From assembly GCA_000436115.1 (NCBI GenBank), contig FR894561.1, forward strand, positions 1 through 37,470: a stretch of 37,470 nt of DNA, written 5' to 3'. The position numbers were made by a program, and so were the translations under genes. Under the pieces are notes generated by a model, which worked only from the letters and a program-made list of their open reading frames with translations, was not told the DNA's origin and did no database searches. Source of the stretch: Firmicutes bacterium CAG:534 (GTDB lineage: Bacteria; Bacillota; Clostridia; Lachnospirales; Lachnospiraceae). Shown piece by piece: positions 14,469 through 23,817 of this stretch (position 1 is the stretch's first letter; the number at the start of each line of letters is the position of its first letter).

Positions 14469-15953
14469 ATGGGATGTACAACCATATTGGTGGGGAAAAA
14501 GGCTTCTTATGACGGCTCCACCATGATCGCACGAAATGACGATTCGGGGTCAGGACATTTTACCCCCAAAAAATTTGTAGTGATCTCACCGGAGGAACAG
14601 CAGCGGAAATACCGGTCTGTTCTTTCCCATGTGGAAATAGAGCTTCCCGGGGAACCTATGCGGTATACGGCAATGCCCAATGCGGTGGAAGGAAAGGGGA
14701 TCTGGGCGGCAGCCGGAGTAAATGAGGCAAATGTAGCCATGACGGCCACAGAAACCATTGCATCCAATCCCAGAGTGCTGGGAGCAGATCCTTTAGTGGA
14801 ATACCATCCGGCCAAGGAAGGGGAGGAAGAGCTGGCAGGCGGCATTGGCGAGGAGGATATCCTTTACCTGGTGCTCCCTTATATCAAAAGCGCAAGACAG
14901 GGCGTGGAACGCCTGGGAAAGCTTCTGGAAACCTACGGAACCTATGAAATGAACGGGATCGCCTTTCAGGATCAGTCGGAGATCTGGTGGCTTGAGACCA
15001 TAGGAGGACACCACTGGATTGCCAGAAGAGTTCCGGATGATGTTTATGTGGTCATGCCAAACCAGTCCGGGATCGATACCTTTGATCTGGAGGATGCTTT
15101 TTCGGAGCAGAAAGAGTATTTATGTTCAGCGGATCTGCGGGAATTCCTTTCAGAAAACCACCTGGATCTGTCCTTGGACGGAATCTTAAATCCGAGAGAT
15201 GCCTTTGGCACCCATGATGATGCAGATCATGTATACAATACGCCCAGAGCCTGGTTTATGGAGCGGTATTTTAACCCCCATACCACAAAATGGGACGGGC
15301 CGGAGGCAGAATATACGCCGGTTTCTGATGATCTGCCCTGGTGCATGGTACCGGAAAAGAAGATCACGGTAGAGGACGTCAAGTATGTGCTTTCCTCTCA
15401 TTTTCAGGGAACTCCCTATGATCCCTATGGGCAGTATGGGGATAAGGCCCTAAGAGGAGCTTACCGTTCCATTGGGATCAACCGGAATGATTTTGTTTCG
15501 GTGATGCAGCTTCGTCCCGGCATGGAGCAGGACAACAGCGCTGTGGAGTGGGTAGCCTTTGCCTCCAATGCCTTTAATACCCTGGCGCCCTTTTATGCCC
15601 AGGTGGAGGAAACACCGGAGTATCTGTCCTGCACCACAAAACAGGTGTCCACAGACAGCTTTTACTGGGTAAGCCGTATGATCGCAGCCATGGCAGACGC
15701 CTCCTACGGCAAATCCCTGTTCCATATTGAGCGGTATCAGGATAAGGTCATGGCGAAATCCCATGAGATAATAGGCAGGTATGACAAACTGCTTCAAAAG
15801 GAGGCTGATGCGTTAAAGAGGCAGCAGCTCAGAAGAAGCGCAAATGAGGAGATTGCAGAAATGCTTCAGGAGGAAGCGGCAGATACGCTGGATAAGGTCT
15901 TGTATGAGCTGAGCAATCAGATGAAAAATGCCTATTCCAGATCGGATGCTTAA
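14469..15953 (+). CDS. C69-family dipeptidase (PepD-like)
   Basis: The 494-residue protein begins MGCTTILVGKKASYDGSTMIARNDD. C3 is the likely N-terminal nucleophile exposed by processing, as in Ntn-type peptidases of family C69 (PF03577), and ARNDD is a conserved part of the active site. Length is that of PepD-like dipeptidases (about 470-500). No signal peptide is seen, so it should act in the cytoplasm on dipeptides of broad sequence. Its stop codon overlaps the stop of nagA on the other strand by four bases, and no terminator lies between them. AGGGAGGAAAC is the ribosome site. Confidence 0.95.
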   Translation: MGCTTILVGKKASYDGSTMIARNDDSGSGHFTPKKFVVISPEEQQRKYRSVLSHVEIELPGEPMRYTAMPNAVEGKGIWAAAGVNEANVAMTATETIASNPRVLGADPLVEYHPAKEGEEELAGGIGEEDILYLVLPYIKSARQGVERLGKLLETYGTYEMNGIAFQDQSEIWWLETIGGHHWIARRVPDDVYVVMPNQSGIDTFDLEDAFSEQKEYLCSADLREFLSENHLDLSLDGILNPRDAFGTHDDADHVYNTPRAWFMERYFNPHTTKWDGPEAEYTPVSDDLPWCMVPEKKITVEDVKYVLSSHFQGTPYDPYGQYGDKALRGAYRSIGINRNDFVSVMQLRPGMEQDNSAVEWVAFASNAFNTLAPFYAQVEETPEYLSCTTKQVSTDSFYWVSRMIAAMADASYGKSLFHIERYQDKVMAKSHEIIGRYDKLLQKEADALKRQQLRRSANEEIAEMLQEEAADTLDKVLYELSNQMKNAYSRSDA

Positions 15954-17101
15954 GGCAGCAGGCGGCCGTGGAAAATAATCTGTTTGATTTGAAGATCAGG
16001 GGTCAGAACCAGAAGATTGGCAAAGGCCCCTTTTTTGATCTGTCCGTGCAGATGGGAAAGGGAAAGCTCCCTGGCCGGATTTACGGCAGCAGCCTTTACG
16101 GCGCTTTCCAGAGGAATTCCGGCTTCTAAGACAGCGTAGCGCAGACAGTCCATCAGGTTGGTGACAGAACCGGCAATGGTTCCGTTCTCCAAAGTGGCAA
16201 GCCTTCCGCAGACATGAACAGGTTGTCCTCCCAGGGAATAGTCCCCGTCAGGCATTCCTGTAGCGCGCATGCTGTCGCTGATCAGGATCAGCCTGTCATC
16301 AGAAAAAAGCCGGAAGGCAGCACGGATCATGGGAGCGGACACATGAATGCCGTCACAGATCAGCTCTGCGTGAACGCTAGGATCGTCAAAGGCAGCGCCG
16401 ATGATCCCGGTATCCCTGTGGCCAAAGGGCGGCATGGCGTTAAAAAGATGGGTTACATGGCAGGCGCCCGCCTGAAAGGCTTCTGCGGCCTGCCGGTAGC
16501 AGGCAGTGCTGTGCCCTAAGGAAATAAGGGTGTCCTTACTGGCCCTGCGGATCAGATCCATAGCGCCGGGAAGCTCCGGTGCAAGAGTCATGATCTTTAC
16601 AAGCTCCGGACAAATTGCTTTCAGATTATAAAAGAAAGCAGGATCAGGTTCTTTCAGGTAAGCAGGATTTTGTGCCCCTTTCCTTGCAGGGGAAACAAAG
16701 GGGCCCTCCAGGTGCACGCCAAGCAGATCGGCACCGGGGACGCCGCAGGAAGGCTTTTCACAGGCATAAGCCTTTGCGGATTTCAGGATCAGGGAAAGCT
16801 CCTCCAAAGGAAGGGTCATAGTGGCGGGACAGATGGCAGTGATCCCGTGCTGCAGCTCGTAAGCGGCGATAAAGCGAAGGGTCTCGCTTTCGTGATCGCA
16901 CAGATCATGTCCCATGCAGCCGTGAAAATGCAGATCCACAAGGCCGGGGATCAAAATACAGCCGGAGGCGTCATAGACCTCTTCTTTGGGACGTCCTTTC
17001 AGGGAAGGGGAAAGTGCGCTGATGAAAGCTCCTTCTGTTAAAATATCCATGGGTTCAAAGGTGTTTTTTTCTGTAAAAACACTTCCGTTTTGAATAATCA
17101 T
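15950..17101 (-). CDS. nagA: N-acetylglucosamine-6-phosphate deacetylase
   Basis: The 383-residue enzyme shows the amidohydrolase motifs of NagA: GLVDLHFHG (HxH metal site) near residue 56, GVHLEGPF with the metal-ligand Glu, SLGHSTA and THLFNAMPP with ligand His residues, and LISDSMRATGMPDG with the catalytic Asp. It makes glucosamine-6-phosphate and acetate from GlcNAc-6-phosphate in amino-sugar use and wall recycling. The frame is open up to 17365, but the family similarity begins at MIIQNG; the ATG at 17101 has GGAG six bases upstream, while the one at 17113 has none suitable. nagB is not adjacent. A TATAAT on the minus strand at 17137-17132 may be its -10. Confidence 0.9.
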   Translation of the reverse strand: MIIQNGSVFTEKNTFEPMDILTEGAFISALSPSLKGRPKEEVYDASGCILIPGLVDLHFHGCMGHDLCDHESETLRFIAAYELQHGITAICPATMTLPLEELSLILKSAKAYACEKPSCGVPGADLLGVHLEGPFVSPARKGAQNPAYLKEPDPAFFYNLKAICPELVKIMTLAPELPGAMDLIRRASKDTLISLGHSTACYRQAAEAFQAGACHVTHLFNAMPPFGHRDTGIIGAAFDDPSVHAELICDGIHVSAPMIRAAFRLFSDDRLILISDSMRATGMPDGDYSLGGQPVHVCGRLATLENGTIAGSVTNLMDCLRYAVLEAGIPLESAVKAAAVNPARELSLSHLHGQIKKGAFANLLVLTPDLQIKQIIFHGRLLP

Positions 17102-17180
17102 ATCCTGCTCCATCCTACGGTAAATCTGTCTATTATAGAGAATAGCAACTTCAAAAGAGAAAAACAAGTCTTGTGTCATC

Positions 17181-17209
17181 TTGCGAAAGTAAGAGGAGGA
17201 GACTATAAT
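17181..17209 (+). promoter_or_regulatory. promoter for the chemoreceptor operon
   Basis: TTGCGA (17181-17186) and TATAAT (17204-17209) are 17 bases apart, giving a leader of about 90 bases before the ATG at 17306. It is a vegetative-type promoter: no sigma-28 motif like the one at 33769 was found here. Confidence 0.55.
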
Positions 17210-17305
17210 GAAAAAGAAGGTTTGTTTTTCTTTTATTATGGAATTTTGTGGAACAAAATAAGATAAGAGAAGGACTGTAAGATAAAAGAAAGAGGGGACT
17301 CCCAA

Positions 17306-18784
17306 ATGGAGACAAAGAAAAAAACGGAAAAAGAACGAAATAACAGAATTGTAATGATCTGTCACTGGATCGAGTCTGTGATGATCGCTGTTACCTTTCT
17401 TTTGGAGATGCTGACCGGTCGGAGACCGGTATTATACGGAGTGATCATTCTGCTTCTGGCATTGGGGCCTGTGATCGCAGAGCTGTATTTCTGGCTGAAG
17501 GATCACAATACCACCATGATCAAGCATCTGGCAGCCATGGGCTTTGGCGCAATGTATACAGTGATCATATTCACGACCACCAACAATCAGTTATATTTGT
17601 ATGCGCTGCCTATGGTGGTTCTGATTACGGTTTACAATGACAAGGCCTATATGCTCAAGATCATTGTGGCGATCATACTGGAAAATGCCATTACCGTAGG
17701 AGTGGGAGCAGCGACAGGCATGTTTGGATATCAGAATGCCGCTTCAGCAGTGCTGCAGATCATGGCGGTATTCCTGTTCTGCATTTATGCTTATCTGGCC
17801 GCAAGCACCCTGGAAAAAAATAATCATGAGCAGCTGTCCAGTATAGTGGACGCCCAGAATAAGACGGAAAAGGTGCTGGAAGAGGTATCAAGGAATGCAA
17901 AATTCATGCAGGGGGGCATTCAGGAGATCCATGATAAGGTGGCACAGCTCCAGATGGCCTCTGAAACCACAAAAGAAGCCATGGGACAGGTATCTGACGG
18001 CGTAACGGATACGGCAGAGGCAGTGCAGAAGCAGCTAGAGCAGACGAACACCATTGGACAGAGAGTGGAGACCGTGGGAACGGCAACCGGGGACATTGCC
18101 CAGAGAATGGAACAGACCCTGTCAGTGCTTGCCCAGGGAAAACAGGATGTGGAAGAGCTGGTACGGGAGGTGGAGACCTCCGTACAGGACAGTGCAGAGG
18201 CCGCAGAAAAGCTGGAAACGCTCAATCAGTATATTACAGAGATGAACACCATTGTAGAGCTGATCAATGGCATTACCACCAAAACCAGTCTGCTTGCCTT
18301 AAATGCCAGTATTGAAGCGGCAAGGGCAGGAGAAGCCGGAAAGGGCTTTGCCGTGGTGGCAACGGAGATTTCCGGTCTTGCGACCCAGACCAAGGATGCT
18401 ACAACTCATATTACCGAGCTGATCGGCAACGTGGCCGGTTCCATTGAAGAGGTAGTAAATGTGATCCACAATATGTTAGAGGGGATCAACCGGGAAAAGG
18501 ATACCACGGAAAATGCAGCAGAGAGCTTTAAGACCATTGAGCAGCATACTTATGTGATCCGGGATAATGTGGATCAGCTTAAGGACAGCGTAGAGCAGCT
18601 CAAGGCGGCAAATCAGGAGATCGCAGATTCGGTTCAGACCATTTCGGCAGTATCGGAGCAGGTATCTGCACATGCAAGCGAAACGCTTCGTGCCGAGGAA
18701 GAAAATATGGAGCATCTCCAGACAATTACAAACAGATCTAAGGAACTGCTTTCCATGACAAAGGAGCAGGAAACGGAAGGCTAA
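17306..18784 (+). CDS. methyl-accepting chemotaxis protein with multi-helix membrane domain
   Basis: Residues about 12-165 contain some six hydrophobic segments with very short loops, so there is no large extracellular ligand domain and no obvious HAMP. The rest is a long coiled coil with the signalling tip LALNASIEAARAGEAGKGFAVVATEI at about 330-360, which contacts CheA and CheW. AGAGGGG precedes the ATG. It lies eight bases before the ZIP transporter, and both the protease gene and the transporter are probably on its transcript. The signal sensed is unknown; a membrane-borne signal is possible given the architecture. Confidence 0.95.
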   Translation: METKKKTEKERNNRIVMICHWIESVMIAVTFLLEMLTGRRPVLYGVIILLLALGPVIAELYFWLKDHNTTMIKHLAAMGFGAMYTVIIFTTTNNQLYLYALPMVVLITVYNDKAYMLKIIVAIILENAITVGVGAATGMFGYQNAASAVLQIMAVFLFCIYAYLAASTLEKNNHEQLSSIVDAQNKTEKVLEEVSRNAKFMQGGIQEIHDKVAQLQMASETTKEAMGQVSDGVTDTAEAVQKQLEQTNTIGQRVETVGTATGDIAQRMEQTLSVLAQGKQDVEELVREVETSVQDSAEAAEKLETLNQYITEMNTIVELINGITTKTSLLALNASIEAARAGEAGKGFAVVATEISGLATQTKDATTHITELIGNVAGSIEEVVNVIHNMLEGINREKDTTENAAESFKTIEQHTYVIRDNVDQLKDSVEQLKAANQEIADSVQTISAVSEQVSAHASETLRAEEENMEHLQTITNRSKELLSMTKEQETEG

Positions 18785-18791
18785 AGAATTT

Positions 18792-19565
18792 ATGAATGGG
18801 TTTTTGATATTGGGAATACCGTTTCTGGGCACTTCACTGGGTTCAGCCATGGTATTTCTGATGAAAAATAAAATGAATGCAAAGGTGGAGAAGGCGCTCC
18901 TTGGGTTTGCGGCAGGGGTAATGATCGCAGCCTCCGTGTGGTCGCTTCTGATCCCCTCTATCGATATGGCAACGGCACAGGGAAAGATCGGCTGGCTTCC
19001 GGCACTCCTTGGGTTTGCCCTGGGAATATTATTTCTCCTTATGCTGGATACCCTGATCCCTCATCTCCACTTAAAGAGCGAGCAGCCGGAGGGACTGAAA
19101 TCAGGGCTTTCCAAGACCACCATGATGCTGTTTGCGGTGACCCTTCATAATATCCCGGAAGGAATGGCTGTGGGCGTTGCCTATGCAGGCGCACTGATGG
19201 GATCCGGGATCACAAGCGCAGGCGCCCTGGCGCTTGCCCTTGGAATTGCCATACAGAATTTCCCAGAGGGAGCGATCATTTCCATGCCTCTTCGGGCAGA
19301 GGGAATGAAAAAGCCAAAGGCCTTTTTGTGCGGAGTCCTTTCCGGAATTGTGGAACCCATAGGAGGAGCCCTTACGGTGCTGCTGGCAGCCCAGGTGTCC
19401 GGCTTTCTGCCCTATCTGCTGTCCTTTGCAGCAGGAGCCATGCTGTATGTGGTCATTGAAGAGCTGATCCCGGAATCCCAGGAGGGACAGCACAGTAACA
19501 TTGGCACGATTGGAGCAGCCTGCGGGTTTGCACTGATGATGGTATTAGATGTAGCGCTAGGCTAA
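18792..19565 (+). CDS. ZIP-family metal transporter
   Basis: The 257-residue protein has about eight membrane helices. HNIPEG in TM4 and QNFPEG plus EPIGG in TM5 and beyond are the metal-binding signatures of bacterial ZIP proteins (ZupT/GufA-like), which import zinc and other divalent cations. The variable loop after TM3 carries HLHLKSEQPEG, a short His motif. It begins eight bases after the chemoreceptor stop and ends twelve bases before the protease gene, so the three form a likely operon. The metal cannot be determined from the sequence. Confidence 0.9.
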   Translation: MNGFLILGIPFLGTSLGSAMVFLMKNKMNAKVEKALLGFAAGVMIAASVWSLLIPSIDMATAQGKIGWLPALLGFALGILFLLMLDTLIPHLHLKSEQPEGLKSGLSKTTMMLFAVTLHNIPEGMAVGVAYAGALMGSGITSAGALALALGIAIQNFPEGAIISMPLRAEGMKKPKAFLCGVLSGIVEPIGGALTVLLAAQVSGFLPYLLSFAAGAMLYVVIEELIPESQEGQHSNIGTIGAACGFALMMVLDVALG

Positions 19566-19577
19566 AAGGATATTAGA

Positions 19578-21770
19578 ATGAAATGTAAAAGGTGCGGATT
19601 TGAAAACAAGGGGAAAAACAAATTCTGTGCTGCCTGTGGAAAACGCTTAAAAGCGCCGCTGATCCTGAAACTGATGGGGATCCTTGCGGTACTCACCGTA
19701 GTAGCAGGCAGCCTTTTTTTCAGTATAACCATATTGGAAGCAATGTGGGAAGACGGGGACGAAGGATCAGCCCAGACCTCCCGGCAGAATGAGGAGCTGC
19801 AGGAGGCAGAGGAAAGCCCATGGGATCTTGGCAGCTTATGGGATGATGCACAGGCAGGGGAAGTGGATGACTATGGCATCGATGGAACAGATCTGGAGCT
19901 TTCCGATCTGCGCCCGCATTTTGCGCAGGAGGAGTCTGCAGAGTCGGCAGTAGTCATGGTCTATATGATCGGATCCGATTTAGAGAGCATGGACGGCAGC
20001 GCCAGTGATGATATTGAGGAGATGCTGGAGGCAGACCTTGGGGAGAACCTTCAGATCGTATTGCAGACCGGCGGTGCGAAATGGTGGTATCTGGATGAGA
20101 TCTCCTCCGAAAAACAGGAAAGATGGCTGATTGATCAGGAGGGCCTTTCCTATGTGGGAAGTGCGGGATCTGGCAGCATGACAAGGAAAAGCGCTCTGAC
20201 GGATTTTATTTCCTTTGCGGCCGGGCAGTACCCGGCAGACAGATATTTTCTGATCCTGTGGGATCACGGCGGCGGAACCATGGGAGGCTATGGCTATGAT
20301 GAACTGTATGAGGACGAAAGCCTTTCCCTGGCGGATCTGTCGGAGGCGGTTCAAAAAAGCGGAGTGAAATTTTCCATGATCGGCTTTGACGCCTGTCTGA
20401 TGGCAACGGTGGAAACAGCATTCTGCCTGGAGCCCTGTGCGGATTACCTGATAGCGTCCGAGGAATATATGCCGGGGGACGGCTGGTATTATACGGATTT
20501 TCTCACCCACCTGGGACAGGATCCGGGCATTCCTTCTTTGGAGCTTGGAAAAGAGATTATAGACGATTATGGGTATTATTATGATAATGACGAGGTAACC
20601 CTGTCTATGATCGAGCTTCGGGAGATCCCCTATGTTTATGAAAGACTGGGAGATTTTCTACAAAATGCCAGGGCGGATGTGCAGGAGGACAATGCCAGGT
20701 TCCGGGAACTGTCTGTGGCCAGAAGCAAGGCAAGAGAATACTGTGACGCCTCGATCGACCAGGTGGATATGTACGATCTGGTGAGAAGGGCGGATTTTGA
20801 AGGGAAGGAAGAACTGCTTGCAGCCATTGAAAGCTGTGTAAAATACCGGAATGACAGCTCTCTTACAGGCTCCTATGGTCTTGCCATGTACTTTCCGTAC
20901 AGCGCAATGGAAGCTTACGGCGATACCAGCCGGATATTAGACAGCATTGGCTTTTCAGAGCCCCTTGAGGTTTACAATTATTTCCTGAGCGTCATGGCAG
21001 GGGGACAGAGCAGAAATGAAACCGGCAACGGACTTGCCACCATCCGGGAACGGGACTATGAAGAAGAAAACTGGTATCGGGATTATCAGGCGGAGTTTGA
21101 TTACGGGGAAGAATATGGGGACCTGTACCTGGAAGAGACAGAGGAAGGCTTTGAACTGATCCTGGATGAGGAGGTCTGGGATCTGATCACGGATATCCAG
21201 CTTGTGGTTATGGTTTATGACGGAGAGGATTACCTGAATCTGGGCTATGACAATCTGGTTTCCTGGTCGGAGGATGGAAACCTGCTTCTGGACTTTGGAT
21301 ATTACTGGGTCAGCATTGACGGCCAGCCGGTTCCCTTTTTTGCGGATACTGCCTATGAAGAAGAGGGTGCCATGATCTATTCCGGCCGGGTATATGCTAC
21401 TTTAAACGGAGATACGGAGATCGAACTGTATCTGGAATGGAAGCCTGTTACGGAGGAGATGGCTCAGCAGGATGAATTTGAGGCGGAGGGCTTTATCAAA
21501 GGGTACCGCGTGGTCAATGAAAATACGCTTACCGTGGCAAAAGGCTTTCTTCCCCTGCAGGAAGGGGATGAACTGGAATTTTTCTGCGACTGCTACGACG
21601 AGGACGGAGACTATTCCGGAAGCTATGTGATCGCACAGACCACGGTAGGAGCCAAGGATCCGGAGGTATCCTATGAGGAATTGGAGGATATGGAAGTGAT
21701 CTGCTGGTATGCCCTGACTGATATTTATCAGCAGGAGCTTTACACGGAAACCATTGTGATCACTCCGTAA
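19578..21770 (+). CDS. membrane-anchored clostripain-family (C11) protease with N-terminal zinc ribbon
   Basis: The 730-residue protein starts with a zinc ribbon (C3-x2-C6, C17-x2-C20; KCKRCGFENKGKNKFCAACG), then a membrane segment at about 32-54, an acidic linker, and a C11 protease domain at about 115-480. The catalytic dyad is H230 in LILWDHGGG and C273 in GFDACLMATVE. A beta-rich C-terminal region of about 220 residues follows. The ribbon would be cytoplasmic and the protease outside. Clostripain cuts after Arg; specificity here is unknown. It is the last gene of the MCP-ZIP-protease run. The D/E-rich composition fits an extracellular part. Confidence 0.85.
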   Translation: MKCKRCGFENKGKNKFCAACGKRLKAPLILKLMGILAVLTVVAGSLFFSITILEAMWEDGDEGSAQTSRQNEELQEAEESPWDLGSLWDDAQAGEVDDYGIDGTDLELSDLRPHFAQEESAESAVVMVYMIGSDLESMDGSASDDIEEMLEADLGENLQIVLQTGGAKWWYLDEISSEKQERWLIDQEGLSYVGSAGSGSMTRKSALTDFISFAAGQYPADRYFLILWDHGGGTMGGYGYDELYEDESLSLADLSEAVQKSGVKFSMIGFDACLMATVETAFCLEPCADYLIASEEYMPGDGWYYTDFLTHLGQDPGIPSLELGKEIIDDYGYYYDNDEVTLSMIELREIPYVYERLGDFLQNARADVQEDNARFRELSVARSKAREYCDASIDQVDMYDLVRRADFEGKEELLAAIESCVKYRNDSSLTGSYGLAMYFPYSAMEAYGDTSRILDSIGFSEPLEVYNYFLSVMAGGQSRNETGNGLATIRERDYEEENWYRDYQAEFDYGEEYGDLYLEETEEGFELILDEEVWDLITDIQLVVMVYDGEDYLNLGYDNLVSWSEDGNLLLDFGYYWVSIDGQPVPFFADTAYEEEGAMIYSGRVYATLNGDTEIELYLEWKPVTEEMAQQDEFEAEGFIKGYRVVNENTLTVAKGFLPLQEGDELEFFCDCYDEDGDYSGSYVIAQTTVGAKDPEVSYEELEDMEVICWYALTDIYQQELYTETIVITP

Positions 21771-21779
21771 CAAAAGAGC

Positions 21780-21807
21780 TTGACAAGAAAGGGAATTGTG
21801 GTAAGAT
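21780..21807 (+). promoter_or_regulatory. promoter abutting the start of the small ORF at 21808
   Basis: TTGACA (21780-21785) and TAAGAT (21802-21807) are 16 bases apart. The -10 touches the ATG at 21808, so a transcript from here would begin at about 21814 and could not use that ATG with a leader. It also supplies a promoter for the MATE gene. Confidence 0.5.
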
Positions 21808-22200
21808 ATGCAGGTTATGGAATATTTGAACTGCCATAGACAGGATGAGGATCCCTGTGAATGTGTGATCCTGCCGGACGGCAGCATAGAAGAACCGAAG
21901 CCTTCTCATATAGAAAAGCTGGTGCAGCTTGCAGGAGAAGAAAAGGCGGCGCTCAATGGGAAAATGGATAAGAACATGGAGCCCCTTTTTTTCCTGGTGG
22001 AATATACCGGCTGCATGCTGGTGTGGTCTACCAGAGTGGTAGAGCCTTCAAAGCCCACTATAGCCCAGGAAAACTCCCTGGAAATGCTGTATGATTCTGC
22101 GCTGCTTTCACCGGGTTTTTTAAGGCAGAAGGTAGAACCAAAATACACGGAATGTGTACAAAGAGGAAAAGAAAGAACTGTGAACCAAAATGAAAAGTAA
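21808..22200 (+). CDS. hypothetical protein upstream of and overlapping the MATE gene
   Basis: The 130-residue product (MQVMEYLNCHRQDEDPCECVILPDGSIEEP...) has no membrane segment and no motif I recognise. It has several Cys residues near the N-terminus (C9, C17, C19). Its end overlaps the MATE start by 11 bases, which indicates translational coupling. The start is uncertain: the promoter -10 ends at the ATG at 21808, so the ATG at 21817 read as a leaderless message, or a later start, is possible. Function unknown. Confidence 0.6.
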   Translation: MQVMEYLNCHRQDEDPCECVILPDGSIEEPKPSHIEKLVQLAGEEKAALNGKMDKNMEPLFFLVEYTGCMLVWSTRVVEPSKPTIAQENSLEMLYDSALLSPGFLRQKVEPKYTECVQRGKERTVNQNEK

Positions 22201-23596
22201 AATGTCATGGAAAGATTATCTGCAGGTCATGATCACCATTGCGCTGCCCATTGCGTTTCAGAATTTGTTGACCACAACGGCCAGCATGGTGGATACGATC
22301 ATGATCGGAGGACAGGGAGAACGATGTGTGGCGGCTGTTGGCATCTGCTCACAGATCGGATCCCTGTTTTTTAGCTGTTACTGGGGCCTGGCCAGCTCCT
22401 CTATTTTGTTTTTTTCCCAGTATTGGGGAGCCAAGGATGAAAAGGGGATCAATAAGACCTTTGGACTGACCTTCCTTTGCATGAGCGTGGTGAGCTTTGC
22501 CTTTGCGGCGGTATGTATTTTAAATCCGTCCTTTTTGCTGGGAGTTTATACGGATAAGACCGCCATCATTGAAGAGGCAGCGCCTTACATGCGGATTGTA
22601 GGCTTTGCCTATCCGCTTCAGACCTTTGCGGTGCTGATTAGTTTTCTGCTCAGAACAACAGAGAGGGTAAAGGCGCCTTTGATCTGCTCGATCGTTTCCC
22701 TGGTAGTGAATTTCTGCATTAATTATGTGCTGATCTACGGAAAATTTGGCATGCCTAAGATGGGAGTTGCAGGTGCGGCAGTGGGAACCCTGGCATCAGG
22801 TGCAGTCAACCTGATATTGTTGTTCCTTTATCTGTTAAGATCCAAGTGTTCTGTAAGCCTGCATCTTTCCCAGATGTTTGTCTTCAAGGGGGGCTTTATC
22901 CGCAGGTACCTGATGAACGCCTTCCCGATTTTGTGCAATGAACTGTTATACGGAGTGGGACAGATGCTGGTCAATATTGTGATCGGCCATCAGGACGAGT
23001 CGGCCATTGCAGCGATGGCAGCCTTCAGAGTGTGCGAGGGCTTTGTGTACGCCTTCTTCGGAGGGCTTTCCAACGCTACCAGCGTGGTTGTCGGGCAGGC
23101 GGTAGGCGCAGGAGACCATATGAGGGCATACCGGTTTATGAAGCGTTCCGCCTTATTCTGCCCTTTGATCACCTTTGCCATTGTGCTGACCTGCGCAGTG
23201 CTCCATCAGCCCCTGTTATCTTTGTTTGGCCTGGGGGATACAGCCATGGTCTATGGCATGTATATGCTGTACATTTACCTGTTCTTTGGCAGTGTCAGAA
23301 CCTGTAACTACATTATGAACGAAGGATACCGGGCAGCCGGGGAAGCAGTGTTTGGAACTGTGGTGGAGACCTGCGGATTGTTTTTGATCAGCGTTCCCGC
23401 CACCTGGATATCCGGTATGGTGCTTCATGCCCCCTTCCTTCTGGTATTTTCCTTTGTCTATACGGATGAGCTGATCCGCCTTGTGATCGAACTGATCTAT
23501 ACCCGTTCCGGAAAATGGATAAAGCCGGTGACAGAGCTTGGAAAGGAAAAGCTGCCACAGTTTAGGGAGCTGCTGAAGGGTTCTGCCGGGGCATAG
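22190..23596 (+). CDS. MATE-family efflux transporter
   Basis: The 468-residue protein has the twelve-helix MATE layout (PF01554 twice). MITIALPIAFQNLLTTTASMVDTIMIG in the first helices and the second-half start YLMNAFPILCNELLYGVGQMLVNIVIG are the repeat signatures. MATE proteins expel cationic drugs and other compounds using Na+ or H+. The substrate is unknown; the bile-salt-hydrolase-family gene 0.7 kb downstream makes bile compounds one idea only. An alternative start lies at 22202, but the first ATG overlapping the upstream gene is kept since the reading of the first helix begins soon after either. Confidence 0.92.
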   Translation: MKSKMSWKDYLQVMITIALPIAFQNLLTTTASMVDTIMIGGQGERCVAAVGICSQIGSLFFSCYWGLASSSILFFSQYWGAKDEKGINKTFGLTFLCMSVVSFAFAAVCILNPSFLLGVYTDKTAIIEEAAPYMRIVGFAYPLQTFAVLISFLLRTTERVKAPLICSIVSLVVNFCINYVLIYGKFGMPKMGVAGAAVGTLASGAVNLILLFLYLLRSKCSVSLHLSQMFVFKGGFIRRYLMNAFPILCNELLYGVGQMLVNIVIGHQDESAIAAMAAFRVCEGFVYAFFGGLSNATSVVVGQAVGAGDHMRAYRFMKRSALFCPLITFAIVLTCAVLHQPLLSLFGLGDTAMVYGMYMLYIYLFFGSVRTCNYIMNEGYRAAGEAVFGTVVETCGLFLISVPATWISGMVLHAPFLLVFSFVYTDELIRLVIELIYTRSGKWIKPVTELGKEKLPQFRELLKGSAGA

Positions 23597-23607
23597 AGGA
23601 AGAATTA

Positions 23608-23793
23608 GTGCGATTGGAAGCATCAGATTTTATGTTATATTTGAACAGACATGGAGCAAAGAAACAAAAAGTTGGGTGTAAAGATGACATAGAAATCTGT
23701 CTTAGGGATCATAATAAGGAAAGAGTGGCTGGATGGACAGACCTTGATTTCTTCCTGAACCGTGCCGATAGTAAAAGTGCACAGACTTTTTAG
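23608..23793 (+). CDS. small hypothetical protein, uncertain
   Basis: A 61-codon frame starts at a GTG with GAGGAAG seven to ten bases upstream, just after the MATE stop. The composition is basic and polar with no recognisable motif. It is more AT-rich than its neighbours. A short hairpin, AAAAGT-GCACAG-ACTTTT, covers its end near 23775-23792. It may be a real small gene, or a non-coding spacer with a weak terminator. Confidence 0.3.
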   Translation: MRLEASDFMLYLNRHGAKKQKVGCKDDIEICLRDHNKERVAGWTDLDFFLNRADSKSAQTF

Positions 23794-23817
23794 GGAACGG
23801 GAAGGGAGGAAGCAAGC

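Noticed and set aside
17208..17261. A 17-codon ORF (MKKKVCFSFIMEFCGTK) with AGGAGGAG before it, possible leader peptide of the chemoreceptor gene.
   Set aside because: The AGGAGGAG lies in the spacer and the ATG inside the -10 of the promoter TTGCGA-17-TATAAT, so a transcript from it would not contain the start.
17102..17365. N-terminal extension of nagA of up to 88 codons.
   Set aside because: The added part is not related to NagA, runs through divergent promoters and into the chemoreceptor start, and a good ribosome site lies before 17101.
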